In this document: positions 1 to 8,289 of the stretch, piece by piece
How the letters are laid out: each line of letters starts with the position of its first letter
How positions within the stretch are numbered: position 1 is the stretch's first letter
Notes under the pieces: model-generated
Seen by the model: the letters and a program-made list of their open reading frames with translations, nothing else
What the model was told of the DNA's origin: nothing
Database searches by the model: none
NCBI GenBank assembly: GCA_031267005.1
Contig: JAIRZX010000482.1
Span: 1-18,077, forward strand
Direction: 5' to 3'
DNA from: Deltaproteobacteria bacterium
GTDB taxonomy: Bacteria > Desulfobacterota > Desulfarculia > Adiutricales > Adiutricaceae
DNA length: 18,077 bases
Program-made: the position numbers and the translations under genes

Positions 1-1342
1 CCATCTTCGAGCGGTAGATCATGGCAGTGAAAACGACGCAGAAGGCGTATATGATGCCTATGACCATGAAGCCGTTCACGTTCATGACGCCCAGGATCTG
101 GGTGAGCAGGTAGGTGATGGGGCTGCCGCCCTGGTCGAGGGAGGCTATCCGGGTGGCCTCGTTTACGATAAGGCTCGATCCCACGCTCTTCGCGAGCATG
201 GTGTTCAAAGCTATCGTCTGGTTGGCGATCCATAGGGTCATGATCATTATGATCGTGCCGGAGATGAGCGTCCGGAACAGGTTTCCCTTGTGTATTCCGA
301 CGGCCATGGCGATGAAGAAGCCTATGGTCGCCAGATCGCCGAAGGGGAGGATCTCGTTTCCTGGCATCAGGATGGCTATCGCGATGGTCAGGGGGACGAA
401 GATGAGTCCCGCCGAGATTACCTGGGTGTCGCCCAGGAGGATGGCGGGGTCAAGCCCTATGTAGAAATTGCCGCCGGAGAATCTCTTCTGGAGGGAAGTC
501 TTGGCCGCCTCGGAGATGGGGAGCAGGCCCTCCATGATGCATTTGACGACCTTGGGCATAAGGACCATGACGGCGGCCATCTGGATGCCGAGGGTGAGCA
601 GGCCCTTGACGTCGTACCCGGCCAGGAAGCCTATGAGGCAGCCCAGTATGCCGCCCATGACCATCGGCTCGCCGAAGGATCCGAACTTCCGCTCTATCAC
701 GCTCGCGTCGATGTTGATGTCCCTGACGCCGGGGATCTTGTCTATGGCCCAGTCCACGGGCACTGCGATGGGGCCCATGTAGGCGGATGTGCCGTGCGGC
801 ACGGCCAGCCCGTCCAGCTCGTAGTATTCCTCCAGGACCGGGGCGAACCAGTCTCCGAACTTGTAGGCCAGCGCGGAGTGGACCACGACGCCGAAGATGC
901 CCCAGGCAAGGCTGCCGGTGGCGAGGTTCACCAGGGCGCCGGTGAACGCGAAGTGCCAGATGTTCCAGATGTCTACGTTCACCACCCTGGTGGTCTTGGT
1001 GAATAGCATGAGGAGGTTCACCAGGATGGCCACCGGAATGGCCAGCACCGCGACCCTGGACGCCCAGGTGAGGGGCGAGGCGCCAGGCCAGCCGATGTCC
1101 ACGACCGACAGGTTCATGCCGAAGCGCTGGGACATGTCGTGGGCGGCGGGCCCGAGGTTGTTGGTGAGAAGGCCGATTACTAGCCCTATTCCCACGAAGC
1201 CCACGCCGATCATCATGCCGGAACGCAGCGCGCGGCCGAAGTTCACGCGGAAGCAGAGGGCCAGGATCGTCATGACCACGGGGAGCATAACGGCCGGCCC
1301 GAAATCGACGATGACCTGGATCGCCTTTAAAAACTGTTCCAT
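1..1342 (-). CDS. gatC: PTS galactitol-type transporter subunit IIC (3' end cut by window edge)
   Basis: Membrane channel subunit of a galactitol-family phosphotransferase system; it moves the polyol across the inner membrane while IIB phosphorylates it. The minus-strand frame is open for 447 codons from ATG at 1342 to the window edge. It starts MEQFLKAIQVIVDFGPAVML and carries GatC hallmarks throughout: GFVGIGLVIGLL near the N-terminus, PHGTSAYMGPIAV in the middle, GYDVKG, then LPFGDLATIGFF, HKGNLFRTLISG and SLDQGGSPITYLL. The last residues in the window are AMIYRSKM, matching the region a few residues before the end of E. coli GatC (about 450 aa), so only a handful of codons are missing. 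A strong AAGGAAAGG lies 5 nt before the ATG. It lies 97 bp downstream of gatB. No frameshift was seen in the segments translated by hand. The family is clear; the exact polyol is inferred. Confidence 0.95.
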   Translation of the reverse strand, partial: MEQFLKAIQVIVDFGPAVMLPVVMTILALCFRVNFGRALRSGMMIGVGFVGIGLVIGLLTNNLGPAAHDMSQRFGMNLSVVDIGWPGASPLTWASRVAVLAIPVAILVNLLMLFTKTTRVVNVDIWNIWHFAFTGALVNLATGSLAWGIFGVVVHSALAYKFGDWFAPVLEEYYELDGLAVPHGTSAYMGPIAVPVDWAIDKIPGVRDINIDASVIERKFGSFGEPMVMGGILGCLIGFLAGYDVKGLLTLGIQMAAVMVLMPKVVKCIMEGLLPISEAAKTSLQKRFSGGNFYIGLDPAILLGDTQVISAGLIFVPLTIAIAILMPGNEILPFGDLATIGFFIAMAVGIHKGNLFRTLISGTIIMIMTLWIANQTIALNTMLAKSVGSSLIVNEATRIASLDQGGSPITYLLTQILGVMNVNGFMVIGIIYAFCVVFTAMIYRSKM

Positions 1343-1380
1343 GATAACCTTTCCTTAAAAGTTACATGACCGGCGGGTGA

Positions 1381-1430
1381 GCCCCGCCCGGGGCGGGGCA
1401 TGCGCGCCCAAGCGCGTCCCGACGGGGACG
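1381..1430. repeat. Two GC-rich hairpins between gatB and gatC
   Basis: The first inverted repeat is GCCCCGCC at 1381-1388 and GGCGGGGC at 1392-1399 with a 3-nt loop. The second is CGTCCC at 1415-1420 and GGGACG at 1425-1430 with a 4-nt loop. Neither is followed by a T-tract in the direction of transcription, so a terminator is unlikely. An intercistronic RNA-stabilising or REP-like element that adjusts gatB/gatC expression is plausible but inferred. Confidence 0.5.
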
Positions 1431-1439
1431 GGATTCCGT

Positions 1440-1724
1440 CTACTGACCTTTGAGCGCGTCCAGGATGGCCTGGCGGGCCTTGTCGACCCCCACCCCGGAT
1501 ATGAAAGGCATCCCGCTCACGAACGGTATGCCGAAGTCCTTGGAAACCTTGCTGGTCGCTACTATCAAGGCCGCGCCGTCGGCATGGGACGCTATCTCCG
1601 AGACCCTGCACTGCACGATCTCCACGTCCACGCCTTCCTCCGCGCACAGCTCCGTCACCTTGCTGGCCGCCACGGTGGAGGTGGCCACGGCCCCCCCGCA
1701 GGCAACGATAACCCTCATTTTCAT
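1440..1724 (-). CDS. gatB: PTS galactitol-type transporter subunit IIB
   Basis: Cytoplasmic phosphocarrier that takes phosphate from IIA on a cysteine and passes it to the sugar bound by IIC. The 94-residue product starts MKMRVIVACGGAVATSTVAA. The CGGAVATST loop holds the phosphorylated Cys (residue 9) and matches E. coli GatB, which is also 94 aa. IVQCRVSEI and GMPFISGVG are further family signatures. An upstream in-frame start at 1769 was not chosen, because a consensus AGGAGG (complement of 1733-1738) sits 8 nt before the ATG at 1724. It precedes gatC in the usual gatB-gatC order. The IIA partner expected immediately upstream appears only as a damaged remnant, so the system would need IIA from elsewhere to work. 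Confidence 0.95.
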   Translation of the reverse strand: MKMRVIVACGGAVATSTVAASKVTELCAEEGVDVEIVQCRVSEIASHADGAALIVATSKVSKDFGIPFVSGMPFISGVGVDKARQAILDALKGQ

Positions 1725-1822
1725 CTGGAAAGCCTCCTGTTCCGCCCTCGGCGGGGAAGGGCCCCGCACGGGCCTGTTCCGCCCCGGCCCCGCGCTTAGG
1801 CAGGTGTCCGGGGCATGCGCTG

Positions 1823-2380
1823 CTAATCCCGTCCCCGGAGGGACGCTGCCTTACTTCCGGCGCGGATCGCGCCTGTGAGCCCGCCCGCCGAGTCCTTCTC
1901 GGCCAGGCGCCTGACTGGCTCCCCCCCCCCCGCCGAAACGCCCGGGGGAGCGCCTTTCTGGAATCCTGACGCGCACCGGCTTCGCCTTACCTGTCAGCCC
2001 GGCCGGTACCGCAAACTGTTCGGGGCTACTGATCCCGTCGGCCAGCGGGTTCCTGCAAGGGGAGCGCCGACTAGTGGATTCCGGCAAGGGGAGAGCATTC
2101 CGCGGCAGAGCCTGCAATCCGCATGAAATCAGAAGGGTTGGCTTCCTGGGCGCCTATGCGCGTCACGCGGACAATCCCAGCTCGCGGTAGCGCGGAGACG
2201 AACGCGAACGCGCCAATAACGTTATGTCCCAGCAGCCGCGCGCCGCAAGGGAATGCGCCCGCCTTCCCGCTAGATACCCCCGTCCGGAGGCGCGTCTTCA
2301 ACTTCGGGCGCTATTCCGTCCAGCGATCCCGTATCCATGTCCAGCTTGATCGCCGGAGGAACAAGATGCTCGGTTACCAT
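1823..2380 (-). pseudogene. Probable remnant of gatA (PTS IIA, galactitol type)
   Basis: This is where gatA would be expected, directly upstream of gatB on the same strand. A frame opens at ATG 2380 with MVTEHLVPPAIKLDMDTG and hits a TAG near 2270. The next frame continues with AFPCGARLLGHNV, which resembles the GatA/PtsN-type stretch FPTG...GxNVAIPH. The active-site IPH is absent (VIGAF instead), and this frame ends at a TAG near 2071. A third frame reads VRRLAEKDSAGGLTGAIRAG and ends at TAG 1823-1825, about 100 bp before gatB, like an IIA C-terminus. An 11-C run at 1921-1931 lies inside. The total length of about 560 bp suits a roughly 155-residue IIA plus indels. Position and order are seen in the sequence; homology is judged by eye from weak matches. 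Confidence 0.38.
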
Positions 2381-3470
2381 TCCCGCTTTCGCCTTTCCAG
2401 GGTATTAATCGCGACCGGCCGCGCATTGAGGACCTTCGGCCCGCCGTGCGACTTACCCGGCTTGGGTGCAATATACAATCATTTCGGGTAACCGGGGCTG
2501 CCCCGGGACGGTCTTAAAAATAATTTTTTATTTTATCCGACAGGCATCGGCAATATTTCACCCAATCGTGCGTTCAGCTCATCACGGATATTTTATATCC
2601 ACTATGATCATTTCAAGGATGCGACCTTGAAATCTCCGCAAACAGCCGTTTTCATAAAATACAAACATTCTTTGCGTTCTCATGCCGGAACCGGCTGCGC
2701 ACGGTTGAAAAACTCCGTCAGCGTTGAGTCTCTTCTTGATTGTTTGTCGGATCTTTATTCGCTCAGATTTTCTGGAGTCAGAGTTACAATAAATTGTTCC
2801 TACCGTCAGGATTATTCTATCAAAATTTTCGTCGCTCTTAAGCGGTAACCGACCGCGCGGTAAATCCCTAGAATTATCAAAATGCCGCTTGACTTAACAT
2901 TTCCAATAGCAGCCCCGCGAACTGAGGGGTGCCATGCTTTCAGCTGTAATTTCCTCAACACCTTTCCATTGTCTTGCGTTCGGTCGTTCAAGCGTTCGGA
3001 CCTCGTCAAACGCCACGCCCTCCAGTTGCAAGGATACAGCTTCCAGCTTGCTGAAATGCCGCGTCGCCACCCTGGGCCGAACCCTCGGAAAAGCTTACTC
3101 TAATCCGCGCGCGTCGCCTCCATTGAAATTGAATTGTCTGGCGGCAAAGTCTCTGCATCCGTCCGGACAGGTTCGTCAGGCACCGCAGTTTCGAAGCGGC
3201 GCCGCTTCCTCAGCGTCCGCCACGTCCGCCACGTACGGCGCTACGCCGCGTACGGCGCGTTCGGTCCGTTCGGTCCGTTCGGTCCGTCCGTTTCGCCCGA
3301 GATTGACGCCGCGTCGGTCCCGTGGCGGGCTGACGCCCATAACTTATATCCACTTTCAGCGGATCCGTCTATGGCTACGTCTCTTGAAGGCTATTTAGCT
3401 GTAGCTGAATACCGCTAAGAATTGATGTCCGCGAAAAGGAAGGATAGAACTTCGGAGCGGGAAACCGGGT
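2381..3470. other. Stretch without an intact gene (degraded DNA)
   Basis: No convincing gene in about 1.1 kb. It contains a hairpin (CCGGGG 2492-2497, CCCCGG 2501-2506) with a TA-rich run 2514-2536 on its right, which could be a weak terminator for + strand transcription. There is a small AT-rich inverted repeat GGATAT/ATATCC at 2586-2600. A 9-bp unit CGTTCGGTC is repeated three times around 3258-3285, next to an imperfect hairpin at about 3234-3253. Short open frames on both strands have neither recognisable products nor ribosome-binding sites. A possible transposase fragment is listed separately. Confidence 0.5.
2894..3094 (-). pseudogene. Possible transposase fragment (IS1-like DDE type)
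   Basis: The minus-strand frame between TAA 3097-3095 and TAA 2896-2894 has 66 codons and no good start. It reads, in part, HFSKLEAVSLQLEGVAFDEV followed by RPNARQWKGVEEIT. This resembles the segment (LxLDEvxTxV...RWVWxAIEVTTRLW) around the first catalytic Asp of IS1-like DDE transposases, with the expected Asp-Glu pair in FDEV. No terminal inverted repeats or neighbouring transposase segments were found. If real it is a small relic; the match is by eye only and may be chance. Confidence 0.22.
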
Positions 3471-4430
3471 CTTTATATTCACCCCAATAAGTGTTCAATA
3501 TTTTTAAAACATCTAAGATTATATATTCATAAATATTATAATTTTTTATCTTGATATCTTAAAAATATAAATGTTTAGATAAAAAATTATTGTTTCTTTT
3601 ACAAATGATCTGCGATGTTTGATATCCAAGGCCGTATAGTCAACCGTTTAATTTCATCTGTTGCGCCCATGGCTCAGGCTGAGGGTGAAATTATCCCAGC
3701 GCGGTAAATATTTTTCCCCCGGCAGAAGGGTGCAGGACGGATATTTTTTGAGCCTCACCTGCCTCGAGGAAGTTGCGGGCGGGTGGCACAGAGCATCGGT
3801 AACCCCATCGAGGAGGTTACCGTCCGCGTATCATCTGCCTCGAATATTTTGCGATCAGAGCTGAACTGGATTGTCCTCTCTCAGAAAATTATGTTGTAGC
3901 ATATCCTGAATATTAAACAATCAATTGAATTGTAAATCCAAACTCAATGTCAAATCAAAATTATGTGATAATTTCCATCTCTATTTCAAATGGCGTCATT
4001 TTTTATGTTGGTTTTTTCATGTGATTTAGTCAACATCTAAATTATTATAGAACGAAATTGTAAATTATTGTACGGGCATTAACATCTTTGATTGTGTAAA
4101 ATATTTTGTTGGTTTTTTAAATAAGCATAGCCCTAGCGCCCGATATTGAATTACATCGCAGTTATTTTGTCAGATTTTAACCGCTAAAGACCTCCTTTCC
4201 GAGTTGTTTCCATTACGAACTAAACTCAATGCCAGAATACCAGAATACCAGAATGCCATTGAGGCATCCGCGAACTTTTTTGGGTAATACCTGAGCATAA
4301 CTATTGCTTCCCCAAATATATACGTAATTTAAAGATATCAGTCATCATTATTTTTATCGCAATAAATTTGTAAATCCTGATTATTATTAACACCCTAAAT
4401 AATTTAATATCAGATACAAATGCCCTGTCA
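3471..4430. other. AT-rich island without genes
   Basis: About 950 bp is strongly AT-rich, in sharp contrast to the GC-rich DNA on both sides, and runs up to the 3' end of the broken endonuclease gene. No open frame of note, tRNA-like fold or repeat array was seen. Small repeats include TGTTGGTTTTTT twice (near 4005 and 4107), a 9-bp ACCAGAAT-type repeat three times at about 4231-4255, and a hairpin ATGCC/GGCAT at 4253-4267. The base composition suggests foreign origin, perhaps arriving with the restriction-modification genes, followed by decay. Confidence 0.55.
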
Positions 4431-5394
4431 TTATATTCCGACGCCAGACAGGAGGAAATACCTGAAAGCCTGAAACTAGTCGCTTGATACGTCAAGCAAC
4501 CCTGAAATCCTGAAAATCCTGTTGATGCCTGGCGACTCGTTTTTTTTTCCATCTCTAAATCTACCCTATCAATTATCACGACCGTCCAGCTCTCCGGATA
4601 CCCTCCGCTCCTGGCTTTCCGGAGGCTTTTCTCGGCTTCGCCAATCCTGTTGCTGATAGTAGAATAATCTTTGCCGCCCTTCACTTCTATAACGATAAGG
4701 TTCCTATAGGTCCCTTACCATATTTTCCAGCGGATAACTATGTCCGGATCGGAAGCTAACTCTATATCGACTTTCCGAACAGCCGCGTTCTTTACCCAGA
4801 TCCTGTGCCGATACAATATGACAACGCTCTTCTCGGCAATCTTCATAAAATTATATTGAAAACATAGACGTTAGAGCCAGCTCCACGTTTGACGTTCGCC
4901 CGCCCCTGAGCTGAGGGCCATGCGCCAGCAAGGCAAGCTCCTCGAAGAAACGGGCATCGAGCGTCGAGTCTGGAAGCCCGTCCAACAGAAACTGTGAACT
5001 CTGGCGCAAATCCCGGCACAACTCCGGAAGCCGTGGCTTAAGCGATTCCGGAACCGACCCGTGCTCCTCCATCACCTTTAACTTGTCTATCCCAGAATCG
5101 CTTGCATAGAAGTCATTCTGGCTGTAACCGAGCAACAACCGATAACAGCTTTGGAGTTCGGGGCAGTGGCCGAGAAGGGAAGGGACGGCAAAGAGCAACT
5201 CTCCCCTTATTCCGAAAGCTTCCAGGCGGGCCAAGGCACGGACTTCCACAAACTCACGGAGATGTCCTTCGAACCCATCACGGCCTATCTCTTCGGCGCA
5301 TGCCAGTAACGACCAAGCCAGCATCCGCTTTCTGGCTTGTGCCAAGGTGTATGCGAAACCCGACTTGGAGGGACGGGTCCGGAAGGACTATCAT
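4431..5394 (-). pseudogene. XcyI-family type II restriction endonuclease, multiply disrupted
   Basis: Relic of a type II endonuclease of the XcyI/Cfr9I family, whose members cut CCCGGG. The ancestral ATG (5394) lies one base after the methyltransferase stop, implying translational coupling. Pieces in order: MIVLPDPSLQVGF; frameshift at about 5358-5364; AYTLAQARKRMLAWSLL through YRLLLGYSQNDFY and LLAHGPQLRGG; TAA at 4853-4851 with a frameshift to MKIAEKSVVILYRHRIWVKN; VDIELASDPDIVIRW; in-frame TAA 4717-4715; YRNLIVIEVKGGKDYS and GEAEKSLRKARSGGYPESWT; frameshift in a 9-A run (4540-4548); ESPGINRIFRISGLLD; TAG 4478-4476; FQAFRYFLLSGVGI and a stop at 4433-4431. The nonsense codon at 4715 separates the catalytic SDPD from EVK, so no piece can be an active PD-(D/E)XK nuclease. 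Reassembled length is about 320 aa, normal for the family. Homopolymer errors could explain one shift, not all five lesions. Confidence 0.82.
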
Positions 5395-5395
5395 C

Positions 5396-6280
5396 TCAGC
5401 CCGTAACCTTTTGCAAACTCACCGGGCTGCACTTGACTCTTTTCATGGCAATCGCTACGTACTCCGGATTGAGCTCTATCCCAACGAACCTGCGATCGAG
5501 CAACGAGCACACCTCGCCTACGGTCCCCGAACCGAAAAATGGATCAAGGACGTAGTCGCCGGGGAGAGAGCTGGACAGGATGCAGGGCAACACCAGGTCT
5601 GGAGGGAAAGTAGCGAAATGAGCGCCGGAGAAAGGCAGGGTGTTCACGTCCCAGACGGTCCTCCTGTTGCGGCCCTTCTCCATTACAGCCTGGCAGTCGT
5701 AGCGGTACCGTTCGTTTTTTGTCAGCATGAACAAGTATTCGTGCGACCTGGTCGGCCTGTCCTTAACGCTTTCGGGCATGGCGTTCGGCTTGTTCCAGAT
5801 GACATCGCTTCTGAGGTACCAGCCGAGGTCCTGTAGGGCGAACGCGAGTCGCCACGGTATACCCAAGAGATCCTTGGGTTTCAGCCCCTCCGGAGTCTCC
5901 GGCCTCACGTTCATGGCGCGGGCGCGGTTCTTCTTGTCAGGCGCGCGGTAGCCTCGGTTGCCGCTCGTGTAGCCGTCGCCGATGTTCAGCCACAACACGC
6001 CGTCCGGTGCCAGCACCCGCTTGACCTCCACGAAGACTGCGCAGAGATCGCCGATAAACTGATCCAGCTTCCTTTCAAGGCCTATCTGGCCGCCAATCCC
6101 GTAGTCGCGCAAGCCCCAGTACGGAGGTGAGGTGACCACGCACTGCACGGAATCTGACGGCAACTTCCGTAAAACGAGGGCGGAATCACCCTCTATAATA
6201 ACGGATCCGGAAAGGACGATGGATTCCCTGCCTATTTCAGTGTACTGCATCTCTACAGGCTGGTTGAAGTTCAGCGGCAT
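5396..6280 (-). CDS. Beta-class DNA methyltransferase, probable N4-cytosine, XcyI/Cfr9I (CCCGGG) type
   Basis: Uses S-adenosylmethionine to methylate DNA, protecting it from the partner endonuclease. The product has 294 residues with the beta-class order. The catalytic motif TSPPYWGLRDYG is near residue 50 (SPPYW is typical of N4-cytosine enzymes). Next come LWLNIGDGYTSG (about 97-107) and the presumed target-recognition part (about 110-215). The SAM-binding DPFFGSGT is at about 246-253, followed by FVGIELNPEY. Length and companion gene match M.XcyI-like enzymes, so CCCGGG is the inferred target. The start at 6280 has no strong ribosome-binding site; Met11 (6250) is an alternative. The reading frame is intact, unlike the endonuclease downstream, so this is now an orphan methyltransferase, perhaps kept for gene regulation or to protect against a similar system. 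Confidence 0.9.
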   Translation of the reverse strand: MPLNFNQPVEMQYTEIGRESIVLSGSVIIEGDSALVLRKLPSDSVQCVVTSPPYWGLRDYGIGGQIGLERKLDQFIGDLCAVFVEVKRVLAPDGVLWLNIGDGYTSGNRGYRAPDKKNRARAMNVRPETPEGLKPKDLLGIPWRLAFALQDLGWYLRSDVIWNKPNAMPESVKDRPTRSHEYLFMLTKNERYRYDCQAVMEKGRNRRTVWDVNTLPFSGAHFATFPPDLVLPCILSSSLPGDYVLDPFFGSGTVGEVCSLLDRRFVGIELNPEYVAIAMKRVKCSPVSLQKVTG

Positions 6281-7071
6281 ATTTTCAGTTCAGGCAACTG
6301 TCTGCCACTCTCCGTGCCGGGATGAACGAACGGGCCAAAAAAGTTGCCGACGGCGCCGCAACACGAGGGCGGAAGGGACTTGGACGGAAACTATCGCGCT
6401 CAACTGTCGGGACGGGACACCAGGTACCCGTCAAATCGACCGGACGATACGCGCGTCGCATGGAGGACGTGGCGCAGGGCCAGCCGACCCGGCCCAGTGT
6501 CAGACCGGAACACTATGATTGCCTCATCCGGGACACTTCGGTAGCCTACGCCGGCCGGATTCGCCTAGGATGGCGTTTAACGAGCACGGCGACCAGGCAG
6601 GCGTGCCCAGTCAGGGAGAACCAGAAGGGCGCATGGAAGCTGGACATAGCTAAACATACAACCACTGTAACATAGCGCCATCGCTTTTGCCACATCTGCC
6701 TTCATTACCGCCTAGAACTGCCCTGTATGTCCATTTCAAGGGCTATTCGACCTTTTTCAGGGGCTATTCGACCTTTTCCCACACCAATCCCCTTGTACAG
6801 GCCAGTTAGCGAGCTTGTGCAGTAGCCAATCGCGTCGATGCCAGGCAAAGTCCCACGTATCCGTTTACGGGAGGCTGGACCCCCATTCCTATTCCGGGCT
6901 TCAGGACAGTTCCCTCCTGAACGTGTCTGCCGCGCCGGGGACAGGCCCTCAACACGTAACGCTTCTTCCGATATCCTCAAATTCCAGGCCGTCCGCCCTC
7001 CCCCGAAGCCTGGCTTGCATTCGCTCAGGCTGGTTGCCTGTCCTTCCCGTGAACGGATACCCAGTTCCCGC
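6281..7071. other. 790-bp stretch without a gene
   Basis: This lies between the methyltransferase start and the 3' end of the SUMF1 gene. Open frames on both strands give low-similarity products with no ribosome-binding sites. A short minus-strand stretch around 6400-6530 (reading AIIVFRSDTGPGRLALRHVL) looks protein-like but is closed by stops and was not recognised. A 21-bp direct repeat is listed separately. A weak inverted repeat, CCAGGC 6984-6989 with GCCTGG 7008-7013, lies about 60 bp past the SUMF1 stop but has no T-tract, so I do not call it a terminator. Confidence 0.45.
6728..6780. mobile_element. 21-bp direct repeat resembling an IS21-family end (solo)
   Basis: From TGTCCA at 6728 the sequence runs into two adjacent copies of TCARGGGCTATTCGACCTTT, starting at 6736 and 6757 (period 21 bp). 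IS21-family elements begin with TG and carry multiple copies of a roughly 20-bp repeat just inside each end, which this arrangement mimics. No istA or istB coding sequence and no second end are visible nearby, so at most it is an isolated end left by deletion. The resemblance is structural, not a match to a named element. Confidence 0.3.
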
Positions 7072-8289
7072 CTAGCGCGGCTCCCCGGCGCCCGAGTACA
7101 GGGTCTTCTTGACCTTTTCCGGGAAGTACGCCACCCGGAAGCCGAAAGACCCGCGAATCTCCTCGGGGACGGCGGACGGATCGGCCCCCAGGCGGTCCGC
7201 GGCGCGGGCGTGGAAGGGATAGTCGTGCCGCGAGCCCCCGCGCACGCTCCGCTCGGCCCCGACGGGGGGGCCTAAGGGATCCGCTACCCTCCTCGACTCC
7301 GCGTAATAGGAATAGCCGTAGCGGTCGGCCGTCCATTCGCCGACGTTCCCGTAGACGTCGTAAAGCCCGTACGGGCCCTCGCCCCTGGTTCCCGCCGGAT
7401 GCGTGGTCCCGCCGGAATTTGAGAGTACCCAGTCGTACGAGGCCAGCTCCGACGGGTCGTCACCGAAGAAGAAGGCGGTGTTCCTTCCCCCCCTCGCGGC
7501 CCTCTCCCACTCTGCCTCGGTGGGCAGACGGTACTTAGCGGTGCCTTCAATGGCGTTCAGCCTGGCGATGAAGTCGTTGGCGTCCTCCCAGCTAACGCTG
7601 TCAACCGGGTTGTCCGGGCCCTCGAAAAGGCTGGGGTTGCGGCCGGTCACGAACTCGAACTGGCTCTGGGTCACCTCGTGGCGGCCCAGCCGGTAGTCAC
7701 GGGTTATCGTCACCTCTCGCAAAGGCGCCTCGTCGCCCTCTCCCTCGAGATCCCCCATAACGAAGGTCCCCGCCGGGATCAGCGCGAACTCCATGCCCAC
7801 CGAGTTTACGGCGACTCCCGGCGGCGGGGGGGCGGGCGAGGGTACGCCGGGCCGGGACGGCGGGGCCGCCAGCGAAGGCGTTGCCGGAAAGGCCGCGACC
7901 GCCAGCGCCGCCGCTAAGGCCACGGCAGCAACTGCGGCGGCCGGGAACGGCGCGCAAAACGGGCGGAACTTTCGGGACGGACGGCTGTTAAGCCCGGCGC
8001 CTCCGCCGGGCAGCCCGCGTTCGGGGGTCACGCCGCTTCTGTCGCCCCCTCCGCTTTGCCCGCGCCCGCCGCTTCTGTCGCCTCCGCCGCCTTGCCCGCG
8101 CCCTCCGCTTCTGTCGCCTCCGCCGCCGTGCCCGCGCCCTCCGCTTCTGTCGCCCCCGCCGCCTTGCCCGCGCCCTCCGCTCCGGCAAAGCCCGCCGCTT
8201 TCGACGCGCCCGCAACATCCGGCCGCCGTCGGGGCCCCCGCTTTAAGGACTCCGCGCGTCCCCTCGCCCGTATCCTTCAACAGATCCAT
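7072..8289 (-). CDS. Membrane-anchored SUMF1/FGE-sulfatase-domain protein
   Basis: The 405-residue product has three parts. Residues 1-109 are Gly/Arg-rich, with four 12-residue repeats (37-84). Residues 110-136 are an Ala/Val-rich hydrophobic segment (AAAVAAVALAAALAVAAFPA) that should be a membrane anchor. Residues 160-390 form a SUMF1 (formylglycine-generating-enzyme-like) domain: GMEFALIPAGTFVMG, HEVTQSQFEF, PVDSVSWEDANDF, YRLPTEAEWERAARGG, GLYDVYGNVGEWT, RSVRGGSR and GSFGFRV. The domain would lie outside the cytoplasm. The cysteines used by true FGE are not evident, so a binding or sensory role like T6SS TagR is more likely than formylglycine formation. ATG 8289 overlaps the end of the PP2C gene by 13 bp; an upstream in-frame start (8427) lies fully inside that gene. 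Last gene of the locus. Fold certain, role inferred. Confidence 0.85.
   Translation of the reverse strand: MDLLKDTGEGTRGVLKAGAPTAAGCCGRVESGGLCRSGGRGQGGGGDRSGGRGHGGGGDRSGGRGQGGGGDRSGGRGQSGGGDRSGVTPERGLPGGGAGLNSRPSRKFRPFCAPFPAAAVAAVALAAALAVAAFPATPSLAAPPSRPGVPSPAPPPPGVAVNSVGMEFALIPAGTFVMGDLEGEGDEAPLREVTITRDYRLGRHEVTQSQFEFVTGRNPSLFEGPDNPVDSVSWEDANDFIARLNAIEGTAKYRLPTEAEWERAARGGRNTAFFFGDDPSELASYDWVLSNSGGTTHPAGTRGEGPYGLYDVYGNVGEWTADRYGYSYYAESRRVADPLGPPVGAERSVRGGSRHDYPFHARAADRLGADPSAVPEEIRGSFGFRVAYFPEKVKKTLYSGAGEPR
8038..8181 (-). repeat. Four in-frame 36-bp tandem repeats in the SUMF1 gene
   Basis: Four consecutive 36-bp units encode SGGRGQGGGGDR with single changes (Q to H in unit 2, one G to S in unit 4). 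They form the cytoplasmic Gly/Arg-rich linker before the membrane segment. The units are nearly identical at the DNA level, so copy number is likely to vary between strains. The period equals that of the intergenic array at 11085-11895, although the sequences differ. Confidence 0.85.

Noticed and set aside
290..1006. + strand open frame of 238 codons
   Set aside because: Antisense to gatC, which matches its family along its whole length.
4301..4684. Stand-alone 127-codon minus-strand gene
   Set aside because: Its first half is the EVKGG...GEAEKS part of the broken endonuclease; the second half is out-of-frame AT-rich sequence after the poly-A frameshift.
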